The notes under the pieces were generated by a model. That model had not been told where the DNA came from. It did not search any database and saw only the letters and a program-made list of their open reading frames with translations. DNA of 64,000 nucleotides from Clitopilus passeckerianus (Eukaryota; Basidiomycota; Agaricomycetes; Agaricales; Entolomataceae): positions 62,001 to 126,000 of the forward strand of contig CALYLX010000126.1 in assembly GCA_944990035.1 (NCBI GenBank), in the 5' to 3' direction. Position 1 is the first letter of the stretch, and each line of letters starts with the position of its first letter. Below are positions 41,401-54,600 of this stretch, one piece after another. The position numbers and the translations under genes are program-made.

Positions 41401-44392
41401 TGCAACCTGAAGCAGGAGGCGGTAAGTAAACCTGAACATTTCAGGAGACTGAAGGGAGATTTACTAACCGAAATTTCAGGATGAAGGTCAATAGGCAATA
41501 GGACGTCCTGCTTGACGGGCGAACGGCAGGATACAAAGATTTGAAGACATCGCCAAGTTGTCCTCGGCCGAGTGATATATCGTATACACCGTTGGCTAGA
41601 GGGCGAGCAGGCAGTGCGTTAACAATCGAGAAATGCGCTTCTGTGGTGATTCCAGCTCCTCTCAGAGTTTTGGGTAATTCCAGGCTGCCAAAAAAAAACA
41701 TCGCTAGAGTCAGAAGCTTCGAGGTATGAGCAAACGGACGAATTTAGAAGTTGATCTTTTCGCCTACCTCTATATGCGTTCCCAGATCTGCAGCCAATGG
41801 ACAAGTAGTCAACTAGTTATGGTGTGACGTAGATGGTCTGCGCGAAGAACTTGGAGGTGGATTTCTGTCTCATTCCAGGTCTCAATTCAGAAGTGAGAGG
41901 TGGTGGTGGTGTGAAGGAAGGAGAATTTTACCGAAAACGGTAACCCTAACCCTCTTCACTCTTGCATCATCTCTCGACCAACTGTTTGTGCCTTCCCTTG
42001 CAACTCGACAAGATTCTAGTTCTTTGAATCCATGTCGTCACTTATACCCGTCTGTTCCCGCCTCGCCCCTTTCCTTGGCGAGCAATCGAACATGTGCATG
42101 AGCGACAATTTATGACGCCCACTATCCAGCGCAACGACCGATAAACCATCTTTAACCTTTCTTACGCCAAACTACCTGCAATCTTCCTTGTAAGGTAACA
42201 TACAGGCTGCTGGAGGCACTCTCCCCTTCCAGATGCCGCCATATACTAGAGTACAAAATGTACATGTGTCAACCCTCCGCACGAACCCTGTGATTCTCAC
42301 TTGCAAAATCATCCAGAATTCCAAGCCGAAGCTAGCGTGCAATTGTCCCTTCCACGACGGCAAGGTTCTGCATTGACCCTGCAGTCAAGCAACCTCTCCC
42401 CTCCGCCCTGCTATCCCCCTTAGCCTTTGGACGGGCTCGGCTGTTACAGAACGTGCTCACATATTCCTTTCAACATTTGGGCACGGCGCCGCGGCGCATA
42501 CAATATGCCACAATACTCATTAGGCTTGGGTAGCCGGGGGTCCAGGTCCCGGTACCATATGGACCACCCTAAAATCGAGTTAGGGAGACGTATTTGGGCT
42601 CACAGGGGCGCCGTCTCAACGATCATACACGAGCCGTCTGCATACACCTTCCTCGAGGCTTTTGGTCTCTGCGCCTGAGGAGTCACTGGGTGACGCATGC
42701 TTTGGAGACCGAAGGAATGGTCAACTCGTATCCCCTCATCTCCAATCCCACGAACCTGTATAAATCCAGGATCCTAGATTTCGTGGAACCTGACGACGAT
42801 CTCGACACAAATGTGTCGCTAGCTTGCTCCTCCACCCGTGTACCAACATTATGGTGTATTAGTCGGAGCTGGGCGGCTAGAGCATCTACCCTGCACCTCA
42901 CCAGAAGGCCATCTCAACCGCCTCATGAATGCAGTCAACCCAATCCGTTCTCCCCGTCCTCTATCCCCTCCCAGCCTCGGTGACATTTGGCGCGGCGCAT
43001 GCAGCAGGTCGCGAAATTCGGCAGGCCTGCGCACTTGAAACCTTGGTCTTCGTCACCATCATCAACTGCGTCGAGAGTCAGCATAGGGCAGGAAGAGGTT
43101 TCTGGCATCTGAATACACCAACCACGGCTGCCTCCTCACTGATCGTAACAAGACGACCGCATACCAGTGAGGTGCGCTTTCTCAAGGGCTTCAGCTCTAT
43201 GTAGCCGTATAGCTTGCAGCTGGGTGCGGGTAGTGCTCCTGTGAGCCGAATCAATGGCCAGATCGTATTCCGTCGCGTCACGATTCCACAACGGTACCCT
43301 TCTGGCCCCGGGCGGATGAGGTTTCCGGCATTTATTCATTTCGTTGAGGTATGTCCGTGTCAGCCCTCAAAATGGGATTCTGATCTAGAAAAGGAGGCTG
43401 ATTTAGCTTATCACAGGAATGCCTCAAAACCTCTGCCGAGCTTGCTCCTCCTTCTCGCGCCATCCTACCACACCGCGCTCGCCGGCCATAAGGATCAACA
43501 CCTCATCTATGAACACAGTGTTCTGCGTGAACGCATCCCAGCATGCAGCTGCGGCATGCTAGAGGAAATCGAAGGCTGGTTGCTGTCAAGCTGCATAAGG
43601 ATATACAGACGAGTACCAGTCCTGGTCGCCATGTATTTTGTTTAGGCCATGGTACAATCTGCTACGTCGACCCCACCTCACCCAAACGCGCTTTGGGAGG
43701 ATACCGCCTCCCTCTCAGGATTCTGCCACCGATATCAATAGGAGTACCTGCAACGTTGTAGACCACCCGCAGCTCAATGAGGCGTGTTTGTATCCGCGTT
43801 CGTACGTTGTAGAATGGATGATTCGCTGTCTCGTTACCGTATGTCTTTTGTTCATGTTTTACCTACCTAAGCTTACCCTTCAAAAGGACATTTTCTCGCA
43901 AACGCCGAGGTCCTTTAGGCCTCTTCCGGTTCCCTCGTATCAACTGCTCTGACGTTCAAGAAGTTGACAACCCAGATGGGATGGTTCAGTGCAAGTGAGT
44001 ACAGTCATAGTCGCTTACGTTCGACGAAGGGCGTCTAATCATGATGTGTTTAGCAGTGCAAATTGGATTAGCTGGAGTACTCTGATACAGCTGTATTAGC
44101 GTAGCTTTGAGAATGCATGATGGGATCTTCCAGCCTCAGGATAATTCGAAGGTCCGTCGTAGACACGGATGGGTAACGTCTCGTCAGCTGAAGTATGGGC
44201 GCCTGTATGATCATAGCCTTTAACGGAACGAGGTAGACAGCTCCGACATTTTCAGATGTGAGCTCGGAGCTCGTTGCCCCCGTTGCACCGCGGTAATCAA
44301 CAACACCAACTGCAACGGTCATCTTGTTTATCCTCTCGTTGAACGTGCACACCTACCGCACATATCTGGCCAGTTCAGCTTCCTCTTTCGCC

Positions 44393-47300
44393 ATGGATCA
44401 ACGGATCGCAGGACAGACCGACAGAGAAGACGACGGATCAGAAGAGGCGACAAGTAATCATGGTCAAATGGCGAACTATTTGTCTGTCGATTCGAGCAAC
44501 ATCACGGCTGGACGCGACATCATCATTCATGTTGGTCCAGCTCAACCAAAGTGCAAAGATACCCGGATAGGTAGCGATTCTCCTTCTGTTGGCATGAATA
44601 GTCTTTACTGATCGCCACAATTTACTTAGACTCGCGCGAACTCGCCAACTGGGTCTCCCCCTTGAATTTCTATCCGATGCACAAGGACACGCATGAGAAG
44701 GTCACCCCTGGAACAGGAACCTGGATCTTTGAGCACCCGGTGTTCATTGACTGGCTAACGAAGGAGTCTGGCACGCTGTGGGGCACGGGCATACGTGAGT
44801 TTAATGGTGTTCAGACTCAATGAAAATGATTCTGATCCACTTTGTAGCTGGCGCCGGAAAGACGTGCCTAACGTAAGAGACACTCAATCTCGATGAGTAG
44901 TTGTAATTGCTCACACTCCGTTCTAGGTCGGTTGTCATTGAATGGCTCATGGCCCTCTCTCGGGGTTCGGATGACTCCTTCCCGGTTGTATTCGTATACT
45001 GCCAATACAAAGACCGACTCAGCATCACCCAGATCCTTGCCTCGCTGCTAAAGCAGTTGATTAATCACTCGGGGGAAGCAGCTCAGTATGTTCGCGAGAA
45101 TCTCCACGCCCGATGCCTCCAAACGGGGACGACGCCCACGCAATCGGAGCTGCTGAAGACAATGAAGGCGGTCGTTGATTTCCTACCGAATCTCTTCATT
45201 GCAGTGGACGCATTGGATGAACTCGAGGAGCAAGTTCGTCACGACGTCGTCGACGCGCTTCGTTCCCTTCAACGACGACTGTTCATGACTTCTCGTCCAA
45301 TCCCTCTGGCAAATTATTCGACCCCGGACCTCAACCTTCGAGCACCAAGCGAAGACTTCCAGAGGCTGATCAGCACCGGGATGGTCCGCCTTCCCAGACT
45401 AAGGTGGATCCTTGATGCCGAATCATTGCCAGGCATCATGGCACAAATCGAGCACAAAGCAGGCGGGATGTAAGTGTCACAGCGAAAACTTATTTACTTG
45501 TGGCTAACCAGCGAAATCTAGGCTTCTGCTGGCTACGCTCCAACTATTTGCATTATCGAACGGGAAAATCACGAATCTGGAAAGCCTTCTAGAATCCATC
45601 AACGAGATGCCGACCAGTCTCGACCAAACGTATGAAATAGCCGTGGGTCGCATTGCAAATCAGAGCAAGGAGGAACGGGACCTTGCGTACCGAGCGTTAT
45701 TATTGGTTATGCATGCAGCTCGGTTTCCCAAAGTCAACGAACTTCTTGAGGTCTTGGCTGTCGACCTGGAAACTGCGAGCTTTGATCGCAAACGCCGGCC
45801 AAATGAGAACATTGTGATGTCTGTTTGTCTGGGTCTGCTTACCATTGAGAAGGAGAGTGATACTGTTCACTTGATTCGTGAGTATCTCTTCAACGTGTTT
45901 GAACATACGCTCAATAAGACATCAACTATTCAGATTACACCACTCAAAAATTTCTCGAGAGCCAGAACACCCTTCCCTTCTTTGACCCCCATACACTCAT
46001 GTCTAATATATCTGCCCTATATCTATCTATCTCCCATCCCAATTTCAAATCCATTGTCTCTCATGAGAATCTCAAGGACGTTGAAGGCTCCCACCCTTTT
46101 TTCTCATATGCCATCCGACATCTTGGACATCATACTCAACTTGACAATCTCTCAAGAAACGGTGATGTACCCAAGCATGTTGGTCAGCTTTTCCGGAATC
46201 ACTCCCCAGCGTTGCTCCTTCCTATTGTAGATGGCGAGGAATTCATCGATCATGGAAACATGATCCATTTTGCTGCTCTCTATGGGCTGACGGCTACAGT
46301 TGAAGAGAACATCAAAAAGTCTAAACAGACATCTACTGTTCACAGTTCGCCACTGTTTTATGCATGTTTGGGAGGCAACATTTCCATTGTCCAAAAGCTC
46401 ATGGACAAGGGACAAGCCACCCCGTACTCTACGACTGGTACCACATTTGGGGCAACTGCCCTCCATGTTGCCGCGGAAAATGGCCATAGAAAAATTGTCG
46501 AACTACTTCTGAACCCAGCCAAGACAGTGAAATCACGCTTTCATCAGTGGATTGGCCATTCGGACAAATATCTGGGAACCGATATCAACGCCAGACTACC
46601 AGGCTTGGGAAAAACGGCACTTCACCTTGCCTGTGGCCGGGGTCACATTGTGGTTGTACAATTACTCCTTAATTGCAAGAATATAGACACCGGTATAACA
46701 ACTCAACCGGGCTTGACCCCCTTGCATATTGCATCGTATGATGGGCACACATCAGTGGTCAAAATTCTGCTCAGCACCCCCGGAATCGATGTGAATGCAA
46801 CTACAAGATATGGAGTACCACCACTTTTCCTTGCGTGCCAGAATGGGCACTTGCCTGTTGTTCAACTTCTTCTCAGCACCCCTGGGATAGGTGCCAACAC
46901 AAGGGAGACTCATGGCGGATGTACAGCACTTTACATTGCATCCCAGAATGGACATCTGCCTGTTGTTCAACTCCTCCTCAGCATCCCTGGAATAGATGTT
47001 AACATAAAGAGGGATGATGGAACAACGGCACTTTATGCTGCATCCTACTGTGGGCACGACCTTGTTGTTCAACTCCTTCTCAGCATCCCTGGGATAGATT
47101 TCGATGCAAAGCAGGAACATGGAGCGACAGCGCTCTATATTGCATCCCAGGAAGGGCACGTACACGTCGTTCGACTCCTTCTCTGTCTCCCTGGGATAGA
47201 CGTCAATCACGTAGCAGAAGATGGAACAACGGCACTCTACATTGCATCCCAACGAGGGCATGAACATGTTGTTCGACTCCTTCTCAGTTTCCCTGGGATC

Positions 47301-47645
47301 GAGGTCAATGCCAAAGCGGGAAATGGAATAACAGCGCTCTTCATTGCATCTCGGAATAACCACAAGCCTATTGTCAAACTACTTCTCAAGATGCCTGGTA
47401 TCGACATCAACGCGAGAAGTATAGGCGGGTGGACGGCACTCTATAGTGCGTCCTGGAACGGTCACAAACGAATAGTCAGATTACTTCTTGCCCAGCCAGG
47501 TATTGATGTCTACGCAACCACGGAACAGGCAACGGAATGGGGCCCCAGTGATGAAACAGCTCTTCAGGCTGCGAGACGGATGGAGCATGATAATGTTGTT
47601 ACAGTGTTTGAGGACATGGGTTTCGATGACGAGGATTCAGAATGA
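44393..47645 (+). CDS. NLR4: intact NACHT-ankyrin protein, 992 aa
   Basis: Exons: 44393-44570, 44630-44794, 44848-44872, 44927-45469, 45522-45877, 45934-47645, total 2979 nt in frame. The start ATG (MDQRIAGQTDREDDG) aligns with NLR3, as do about 600 bp upstream, so NLR3 and NLR4 form one sub-lineage. The pre-NACHT motif is DSSNITAGRDIIIH. Walker A is GAGKTCLT on the 25-nt exon 3. Walker B is LFIAVDALDEL, followed by MTSRP. Exon 5 is the helical region (SLDQTYEIAVGRIANQSKEE). About twelve ankyrin repeats follow, more diverged from one another than in NLR2, ending SDETALQAARRMEHDNVV. Expected role: signal-transducing ATPase with an ankyrin recognition surface. Partner and ligand are unknown. 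It is the last NLR of the array; a septin gene follows about 1.9 kb downstream. Confidence 0.92.
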
Positions 47646-47741
47646 GCATGGATATTTTGGTTACCTGTTATCCGTGTACATTTCTCTCGGCTTTCATCGC
47701 CATTGGATCATGTTCATATATTCATGCATTCGGTCTCTGTG

Positions 47742-47767
47742 CAATACATCTGTTATCTATTTATCAA
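47742..47767 (+). other. Conserved element 3' of NLR4
   Basis: CAATACATCTGTTATCTATT lies 97 bp after the NLR4 stop and is the most diverged copy of the element found behind all four NLR genes. Confidence 0.35.
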
Positions 47768-47805
47768 CATTGTTCTGTTTGAAGGGAGGGTGTACATACC
47801 ATACA

Positions 47806-48072
47806 TTACAGTCCATGTCTTCTGGCATTTCCGCTTACGCAGTAGGTTGGGTAGGCTATGGATGCAACCTCATAAGCACCGTCCCGTTGAAAAGCTTGTA
47901 GTCCTCCAGTGTCCCGCAATAGTGCACTACATTCCGTCAAGCAGTTGACGTGTCGTATAGAGCAATTGAGATCTTCTGACTGAGGAAAGGAGCCCTGGAT
48001 ACGAAGGAGTATGAACACCAGGGAGGCAAATTGCGAACCTAAAAGGTCGCTTTGGTACAGGTGCCGATCCAA
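47806..48072 (-). pseudogene. Relic of a minus-strand gene, copy after NLR4
   Basis: The minus-strand reading DLLGSQFASLVFILLRIQGS then FPQSEDLNCSIRHVNC aligns in position and partly in residues with the relics behind NLR2 (DLSSQFQVRTFILL) and NLR3. It has no recognised domain and no complete gene structure. Confidence 0.4.
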
Positions 48073-48249
48073 GTTGTGTCAAGGGGCAATCGGATATTCA
48101 TCTGTCATAAGCCCCGGAAAGCTTAGATTATGTCGTGTACAAGGCGAACGAAAATGAATTCACCTTATCCGAGATATAGCAGGTCAGGGCCTCTACCGGT
48201 AGTGACATTCTCCTTGTGTGCGCGAGTCTACCTGTCTAACTCTTTGACG

Positions 48250-48540
48250 ACCTCCTGAGGCTTCATCTTTCCATCAGCGCCCCTCGCCGACCTCGACGGA
48301 GGGCTTGCTGAGCTCGTAGGCAAAGGGGCATGCCTCCTTCCACTCCTTGACGTCGCAGAACACGCTTTCACGGGCGAAGTATTCGGTTCGGAGGACTAGG
48401 GGGCAAGGTTGGAGGGGTGTTATTAAGGATGGGGATGTATGCTTCAATGACCTTGTTCACGTTCTTAAGCATGATCTCGAAGTGGATGATACCACCACGG
48501 CCTTCATGTCGCCCTTCTCCATCAGTTCATTTGGGAGCAA
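48250..48540 (-). pseudogene. Decayed gene fragment, unknown family
   Basis: Minus-strand pieces in different frames look like real protein: HFEIMLKNVNKVIEAYIPIL and, further on, VLRTEYFARESVFCDVKEWK then EACPFAYELSKPSVEVGEG, followed by a stop and GKMKPQEVVKELDR in another frame. Frame changes and a stop within about 290 bp show it is dead. I do not recognise the parent family. No counterpart was found in the other NLR spacers, so it may be separate debris. Confidence 0.35.
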
Positions 48541-49564
48541 AAAGCGGAAAATGCTCTTCAGGTTGAAAGGAGAGGGTACTGTAGTGTCGCGGATAGGGCT
48601 TGATGACGCAGACTTAAGCAGGGATAGCTTGTTTCTGCACACATGGGCTTCATTGCCTCCGCGCAACGTCCCTTCGTCCATTCATTGATATAAATAAAGG
48701 CATCTATTGCATTTTCATTAGTCTGATAGCACCACGAAAGTTGGCGCACATACCATTCATTATGATTTATTTTTCTTCATATTTGGAAGCCAGAGGTACA
48801 TATCACGCCTCTCAACTCGTCAAATAGCAGCAGAGCTACCGTGTTCCGTACCAATAGATTTGTTGACTGAAAAGCTGCGAGGCTATACAAGAGAGTAATT
48901 CATGTATTTCCCCTGAAGAGCAAAACGTAGAGCCTGAAGGGCGAGACAGAACGAATGATCCAAGAAGAGAGCCGGCCGGTGAGGAATTTCTTATATCTAT
49001 CCTCCCTTCAGTATCGCTCTCAAGAGGAAAAGTACATCAGCTCACCTCATCATGAATAACCACAAGGGACGCGTAGAAGACCTTGGAGACGAGGTATATT
49101 CTTGGTGTACCTGAGCATATCTTGGCCGGAACCGGCTATAGAAGAGCCATTTTGCTCTGTTGGCACACTTCTAGCGTGTTCAATTGACGTTTAATCCAGA
49201 GAGCGACGAATGGTGATGTGATGGAAGGTTTTTGCTGGGATCAGTGTGAACGCCCCCACTTTCGTGGTCAAGAAAGTTGCATTTGAGAATCAACTTAGAT
49301 CAACCGGTAAGGCATATAATGGCTTGAAAACCGTCAAAGGCTCTTTTGCAGCATTCACGCGAGGGTCCTTTGGCGGCAAGGTCAAAAGTCCCATCCCAGT
49401 CTGGCGCGTCCCGAGTCCAGAGGCTGTTTACATCTGTTTGCCAACGCACCCAAAATTATGGGAAACGAACCACGTCCGCTCGTCGTCTTACACCTCGACG
49501 CCGCTTCCTGTCCCCCATCACCCATTTCTCTAGTTCACCAACCCTCTAATACATCTTTTCAAAA

Positions 49565-50863
49565 ATGTCCGTGGTTGAGGAAATCCGTGCCGAGTCTTAC
49601 GTCGGTTTCGACTCTATCACGTCGCAAATCGAGCATAAGCTCTTGAAGCGTGGTTTCCAGTTCAACGTCATCCTCGTTGGTACGTGTTTCTTGCGTTTTC
49701 TCGTGGCAAAAATGATAGAAGCTGACGATAGCATGTTTGTGGTGTTGAAATTATAGGTCAAACTGGACTTGGAAAGTCGACTTTGATTAACACCATTTTC
49801 GCGTCACACCTTATCGACTCGAAGGGTCGTTTTGTTGCTGAGGAGCCTGTCAGGCAGACCACAGAGATTCAGGCTGTCTCTCATGGTGTGTGACTTGACA
49901 CTGGTGGAAATTTCATAGGCAGGAACTGACGTTGTGGTTGCCTAGTCATCGTCGAGAATGGTGTCAAGCTGAGGCTTAACATCGTTGACACGCCAGGATT
50001 CGCCGACCAGGTGAACAACGAAGGCTGGTAAGTCCGCCCTTGTTTCTTGCCGCAAGAAGAATAGACTTCTGAGCGTGTTGCTAATTACGTGTCTTTTCCT
50101 TCTTTTCTCCCTTTTTAGCTGGGACCCCATCGTCAAGTACATCAAAGACCAGCACAGCGCATACCTCCGCAAGGAGCTTACTGCCATGCGTGACCGCTAC
50201 ATCCAGGACACCCGCATCCACTGCTGCTTGTACTTCATCAACCCTACTGGACACGCCCTCCGCCCCATTGATGTTATTGTCATGAAGAAGCTCAGCGAGG
50301 TTGTCAACGTCGTTCCTGTCATTGCCAAGTCGGACAGCTTGACCCCCGAGGAGAGGGAGAGGTTCAAGGCTAAGGTTGGTTTTGCTTCATCAGCTTCACC
50401 TTTCGAATGGAACGCTGACAAGTGTGGCGTTATGCTTCTTATTTTTAGATCAGGGAGGAGCTTCACTATGAGAACATCCGCCTCTACCCCTTCGATACTG
50501 ATGAGGATGATGAGGAAGAGGTTCAGCTGAACGCAACCATCAGGGATGTTGTTCCCTTCGCCATTGTTGGCTCTGAGAACAACGTCATTATCAATGGCAA
50601 GTCCGTTCGTGGCCGCAAGAACCGATGGGGTGTCGTCAACGTCGAGGATGAGACACACTGCGAGTTCGTCCACCTTCGCAACTTCCTCCTCAGGTTGGTT
50701 TTCATTCAACGTATGCTATGGAATATCAAATTAACACGTTTTCTACAGGTCTCACTTGCAAGACCTCATCGAAACCACCGCCCAAATCCACTATGAGGCC
50801 TTCCGTTCAAAACAACTGTTGGCACTCAAGGAGGGTGTCAACCAGCGCCCGGCCGCTGCTTAG
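49565..50863 (+). CDS. CDC10: Septin, Cdc10-type
   Basis: Six exons: 49565-49679, 49757-49885, 49946-50027, 50119-50374, 50449-50693, 50749-50863, total 942 nt and 313 aa. The N-terminus reads SYVGFDSITSQIEHKLLKRG. G1 is GQTGLGKST, G3 is DTPGF, G4 is AKSD, and the septin unique element includes GRKNRWGVVNVED and LRNFLLRSHLQDLIETT. The protein stops soon after (LLALKEGVNQRPAAA) without a C-terminal coiled coil. That absence and the short length separate Cdc10-type from Cdc3/11/12-type septins. It is expected to sit at the centre of the septin hetero-octamer at septa and growth sites, binding GTP and membrane. A TAG stop follows directly. No lesion is visible. It is single-copy here and lies just outside the NLR array. 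Confidence 0.93.
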
Positions 50864-51609
50864 AGATAGGATTTCTCTTAAAATCTTTTCCAGCGCGGAA
50901 TTACACCTATATATACCCCGCCGTTGTCGCGCCTTTGACCCTCCTTTGGTTTCATGGAACGCTCCTTCTTGTTGCCACCACATTACCTACCATAGGCATA
51001 CCTACATTCGCTGTTTGCGTTACTTTCTTGATATTGTCGTTCGCCCGTTTAATGCATACCCTGGCACGTTTCTTATATTTTTGAATGAATTGGAATGAAC
51101 CTGAGCAGACCTGAGCGTGGTGGTGGAGGTGCCCGCCGAAAAGACCGGCCTACCCGCATTGGGTGTCGACTCTTCGATACGGAACGCGACACGCGACGGA
51201 TAATCTGACCAACACTTGATTGCGAAATTCATGAAATCCTTCGCACTCAAGTCAAAAGCCCATTTTCAGTCGAGAAAGGGTCATTTTATATTTGCTTTGA
51301 AGCTGTTTGTCGGCTACCTGCGGCCGTACTTGGTGCTTTTGGAAGTCGAAACGTCATCCAAGGATAATCGGGACCACTGGATTTGATGAGAACGGGTGTG
51401 TCATGCGAATTGTGTCAGCCCCGCTTGAGAGACCCTCCCTTAGCGTCGACTCGAAACTTTTCTCGTTCTGCCCTCCACCATGCATCTCTGAGCCGCTGGC
51501 TCCCTCAGACTACTACACCACCTAGCCCGCGCTGCCTGAATTCTTCTACTCTTCCTATCGAGCACATCCTGCACAAGAGAACAACACCGCTATACCTATC
51601 CTACACACG
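50864..51609. other. Intergenic: septin 3' end and P4-ATPase promoter
   Basis: These 746 bp lie between two plus-strand genes. I see no further gene or repeat. The CT-rich and ACACC stretches just before 51,610 suit a fungal 5' UTR. Confidence 0.45.
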
Positions 51610-54600
51610 ATGGTGTCCAAACCGGGCGCCTTGGGGCGAGTAGCTGCTTGGTACGACAAGGTCGCGGCGTTCAATGTTGAGAACCTCTTTGTGCGCAAGA
51701 AGGAGCCTGGGCCGAAAAGGACGGTGTATGTGAACGAGAATTTGCCTCCGGATTACTATGATCACAAGGGACGGGTCAAGCGCGAACATGTGTACACCAC
51801 CAACCAGGTGTTGACGTCGAAATACACCATTATCACCTTTATACCCAGAAATTTGCTGGAACAGTTTCGAAGGATAGCTAATGTGTGAGTATTCTTCATG
51901 TTTTGGTCTGAAAACATGGAGTCTAACTATATTGATAGATTCTTCCTCGCCATTGCCATTTTACAACTCTTTGACAAATTCTCGACCATCTCGCCTGGAC
52001 TTGTCTTTCTACCTCTTATTGTCGTCTTGGGAATCACTGCATTAAAGGATGGCTATGAGGATATCAAGCGACACCAGTCTGACCGTCGTGTCAACCACAC
52101 CCCGCTGCTCACCCTCTCAGGTGGCGGGTGGGCAAACCCAAATGTTATGGCTCCTAAGAATAAAACCTTCGTCCGAGGCGCCGTCGCGAAATTCATTCCT
52201 CGCAAGAAAGCCTCCAAGAACGAGACCACCTCTCCCAATGCAAAGGCCTCTGCAGATGACGTAATGGCCACCACTGGTCAGTCTCCACAGGGCGTCGAGT
52301 ACGACGATGCGCATGAAGACCATCACAAGGAGGGACCATTCCATCTCTTCGGGAGCCACGACGAAGGCAGGGCCCACTGGAAACAATCAATGTGGGAAGA
52401 CGTCCGTGTTGGCGATTTCCTCAAGATCAAAGATGACGAGCCTATCCCCGCCGACATTCTTATCTGTGCTACCTCCGAAGATGAGAATGTCGCATTCGTG
52501 GAGACGAAGAATTTGGATGGGGAGACAAATCTCAAGTCGAGAAATGCGGTTCAGGCGTTGACTCACCTGCGTACGGCGGCAGACTGTGCCAAGGCGAAGA
52601 ACCATTTTAGGTTGGACTGCGATAGGCCGAATGTTAATATGTACAAGCTTAATGCGGCGCTTGTCATTGATTCGTCGGTCGCTACGAAGGAGGTCAAGGC
52701 TACCATGGGGAAGGATGCTCGTTCCAGTATGGGGAATCGTTCGAATTTGGGTGGGCAGGTGGAAAACGGCGACGTAGAGACGCACCCAATCGACATGCAG
52801 AACGTGCTGTTGAGAGGGACCGTGTTGAGGAATACGAAGTGGGTGATTGGAGTGGTGCTGTATACCGGCGACGATACGAGGATTGTGTTGAATTCGGGAG
52901 GAACTCCAAGTAAGAGGAGCAAGGTAGAAAGGCAGATGAATCCCCAAGTGTATGTGGCCTTCCTTTTCGTTCTAGGCTTGGTTCTGACGACAATCCGGCC
53001 ATAGGTTCATAAATTTGATGTTGCTGGCAGTCATGGCTGTCGTTTGCGCCATTGCCGACTCAATAAATGAGCAGGCGGACTATCCAAATGGTGCACTCTG
53101 GCTATGGGGCGACAACACCTCCGATGATAATCCTCACATCAACGGACTGGTGACCTGGGCATTTGCTCTCATTACGTTCGTCGCTCTCGTTTTATGGTCC
53201 AACTTTGCCTCTGACGTTCTGAACCCTCCAGTTTCCAAAACATCGTACCTATATCCTTATACATCTCCATTGAAGCCGTCCGGACATGTCAAGCTGCATT
53301 TATCTACTTCGATTCCGAGATCATGTACAAGAAGACCGGTCAAGCTACTCTGGCAAGAAGTTGGAATTTATCGGACGATTTGGGGCAGATAGAATATGTC
53401 TTCTCTGACAAGACTGGCACTCTCACTCAGGTACGAAGTACACCATCCGTTTACGTGAATTATATGCTAACCTGATACTGTCTAGAACTCTATGGTTTTC
53501 CGACAATGCTCGATAGCCGGCAAAGTCTATGCTGGTGACCCAGAAGATGACCAAGCCAGTGTTCCGGAAGTCGTCCCCGCTCCAGTCGAGCCGGAGAACA
53601 ATATGTCCAGGGATTCTTCGGCAACAGCAACCAATCCTGACAACGAGAAGCCCAACCCGGAAACCAACGTTCTCAACCCACCTGATGTCGGCGCTGTCAA
53701 GCTTTCCCAACAAGTCCTATATCACTTCAGTGACGCCACTTTAAAGGCAGATCTGGAAGCCGCCAAGGGCGCAGACACGACTTCGGAAAACGCATCCCAT
53801 GCCCGCTCTCTAAACGGCTTTTTCTCGGTCCTCGCACTCTGCCATACAGTGCTGACTTCCGTCGACCCAAACACTGGTGCAATTGAATACAAGGCTCAAT
53901 CACCCGATGAGGCGGCTCTTGTTCAAGCCGCTGCTGATGTCGGCTTTGTTTTCCGTGGTCGTGAAGCAGATGGGGTGCTTCTCCTTCAAACACCTTTCTC
54001 GGAAGGAACGGTCGAACGATACGAGTTACTGAATATCCTGGAGTTCACCAGCTCACGGAAGAGGATGAGCGTGGTCGTCAGGAGGCTGGATGAAGGTGGT
54101 GACGGAAGGATATTTTTGCTCACGAAGGGAGCAGATAATGTCATTTTTGAGAGGCTGAAAAGTGGCGCGGAGGAGCTGAAGAACGAGACCGAGGGACATC
54201 TGAGCGAGTTTGCGAGCTTTGGACTGAGGACGCTGACTCTGGCGTACAAGGTGGTTTCTGGTATGTTGATCCGTTTTTTTGTACAGTGTATTACTAGGGC
54301 TGACCATTTTCCCGTCCGTCAGCGGATGACTATGAGGCCTGGAGCGAGAGGTACCACGAGGCAACCGTGTCTGTTGAATATCGAGACGAGAAGGTGGAGG
54401 CCGTTTCTGACGAACTGGAGAGAGACCTTCGACTTCTGGGTGCTACCGCCATTGAAGACAAACTGCAAGATGGCGTTCCTGAGACGATTGCGGATTTGAA
54501 GAGGGCTGGTATCAGGGTCTGGGTTGCTACTGGGGACAAGCTTGAGACTGCTATAGGTATGTTCACTGTTTCAACACACCTACCCATTTCTCATTTTCGC

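Larger units (their letters stand above)
38000..44392. other. NLR3-NLR4 spacer, decayed duplicated sequence
   Basis: About 6.4 kb without an intact gene. It is colinear with the NLR2-NLR3 spacer at several places: 38,092-38,530, 38,650-38,850, 39,590-39,900, 40,730-40,830, 41,540-41,680, 41,880-42,010, 42,960-43,410 and 43,797-44,392 match segments of 20,814-27,864. Frames are broken at different points in the two copies, and stop codons interrupt the shared peptides. I see no RNA gene or transposon here. Confidence 0.65.
47646..49564. other. NLR4-septin spacer, decayed sequence then septin promoter
   Basis: The first 480 bp match the sequences behind NLR2 and NLR3. About 49,130-49,250 matches 21,360-21,480 and 38,640-38,760, which places the right edge of the duplicated material near 49,250. 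Between them are a relic peptide at 47,806-48,072 and an unrelated decayed coding stretch at about 48,250-48,540. The last 300 bp should contain the septin promoter and 5' UTR. Confidence 0.55.
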
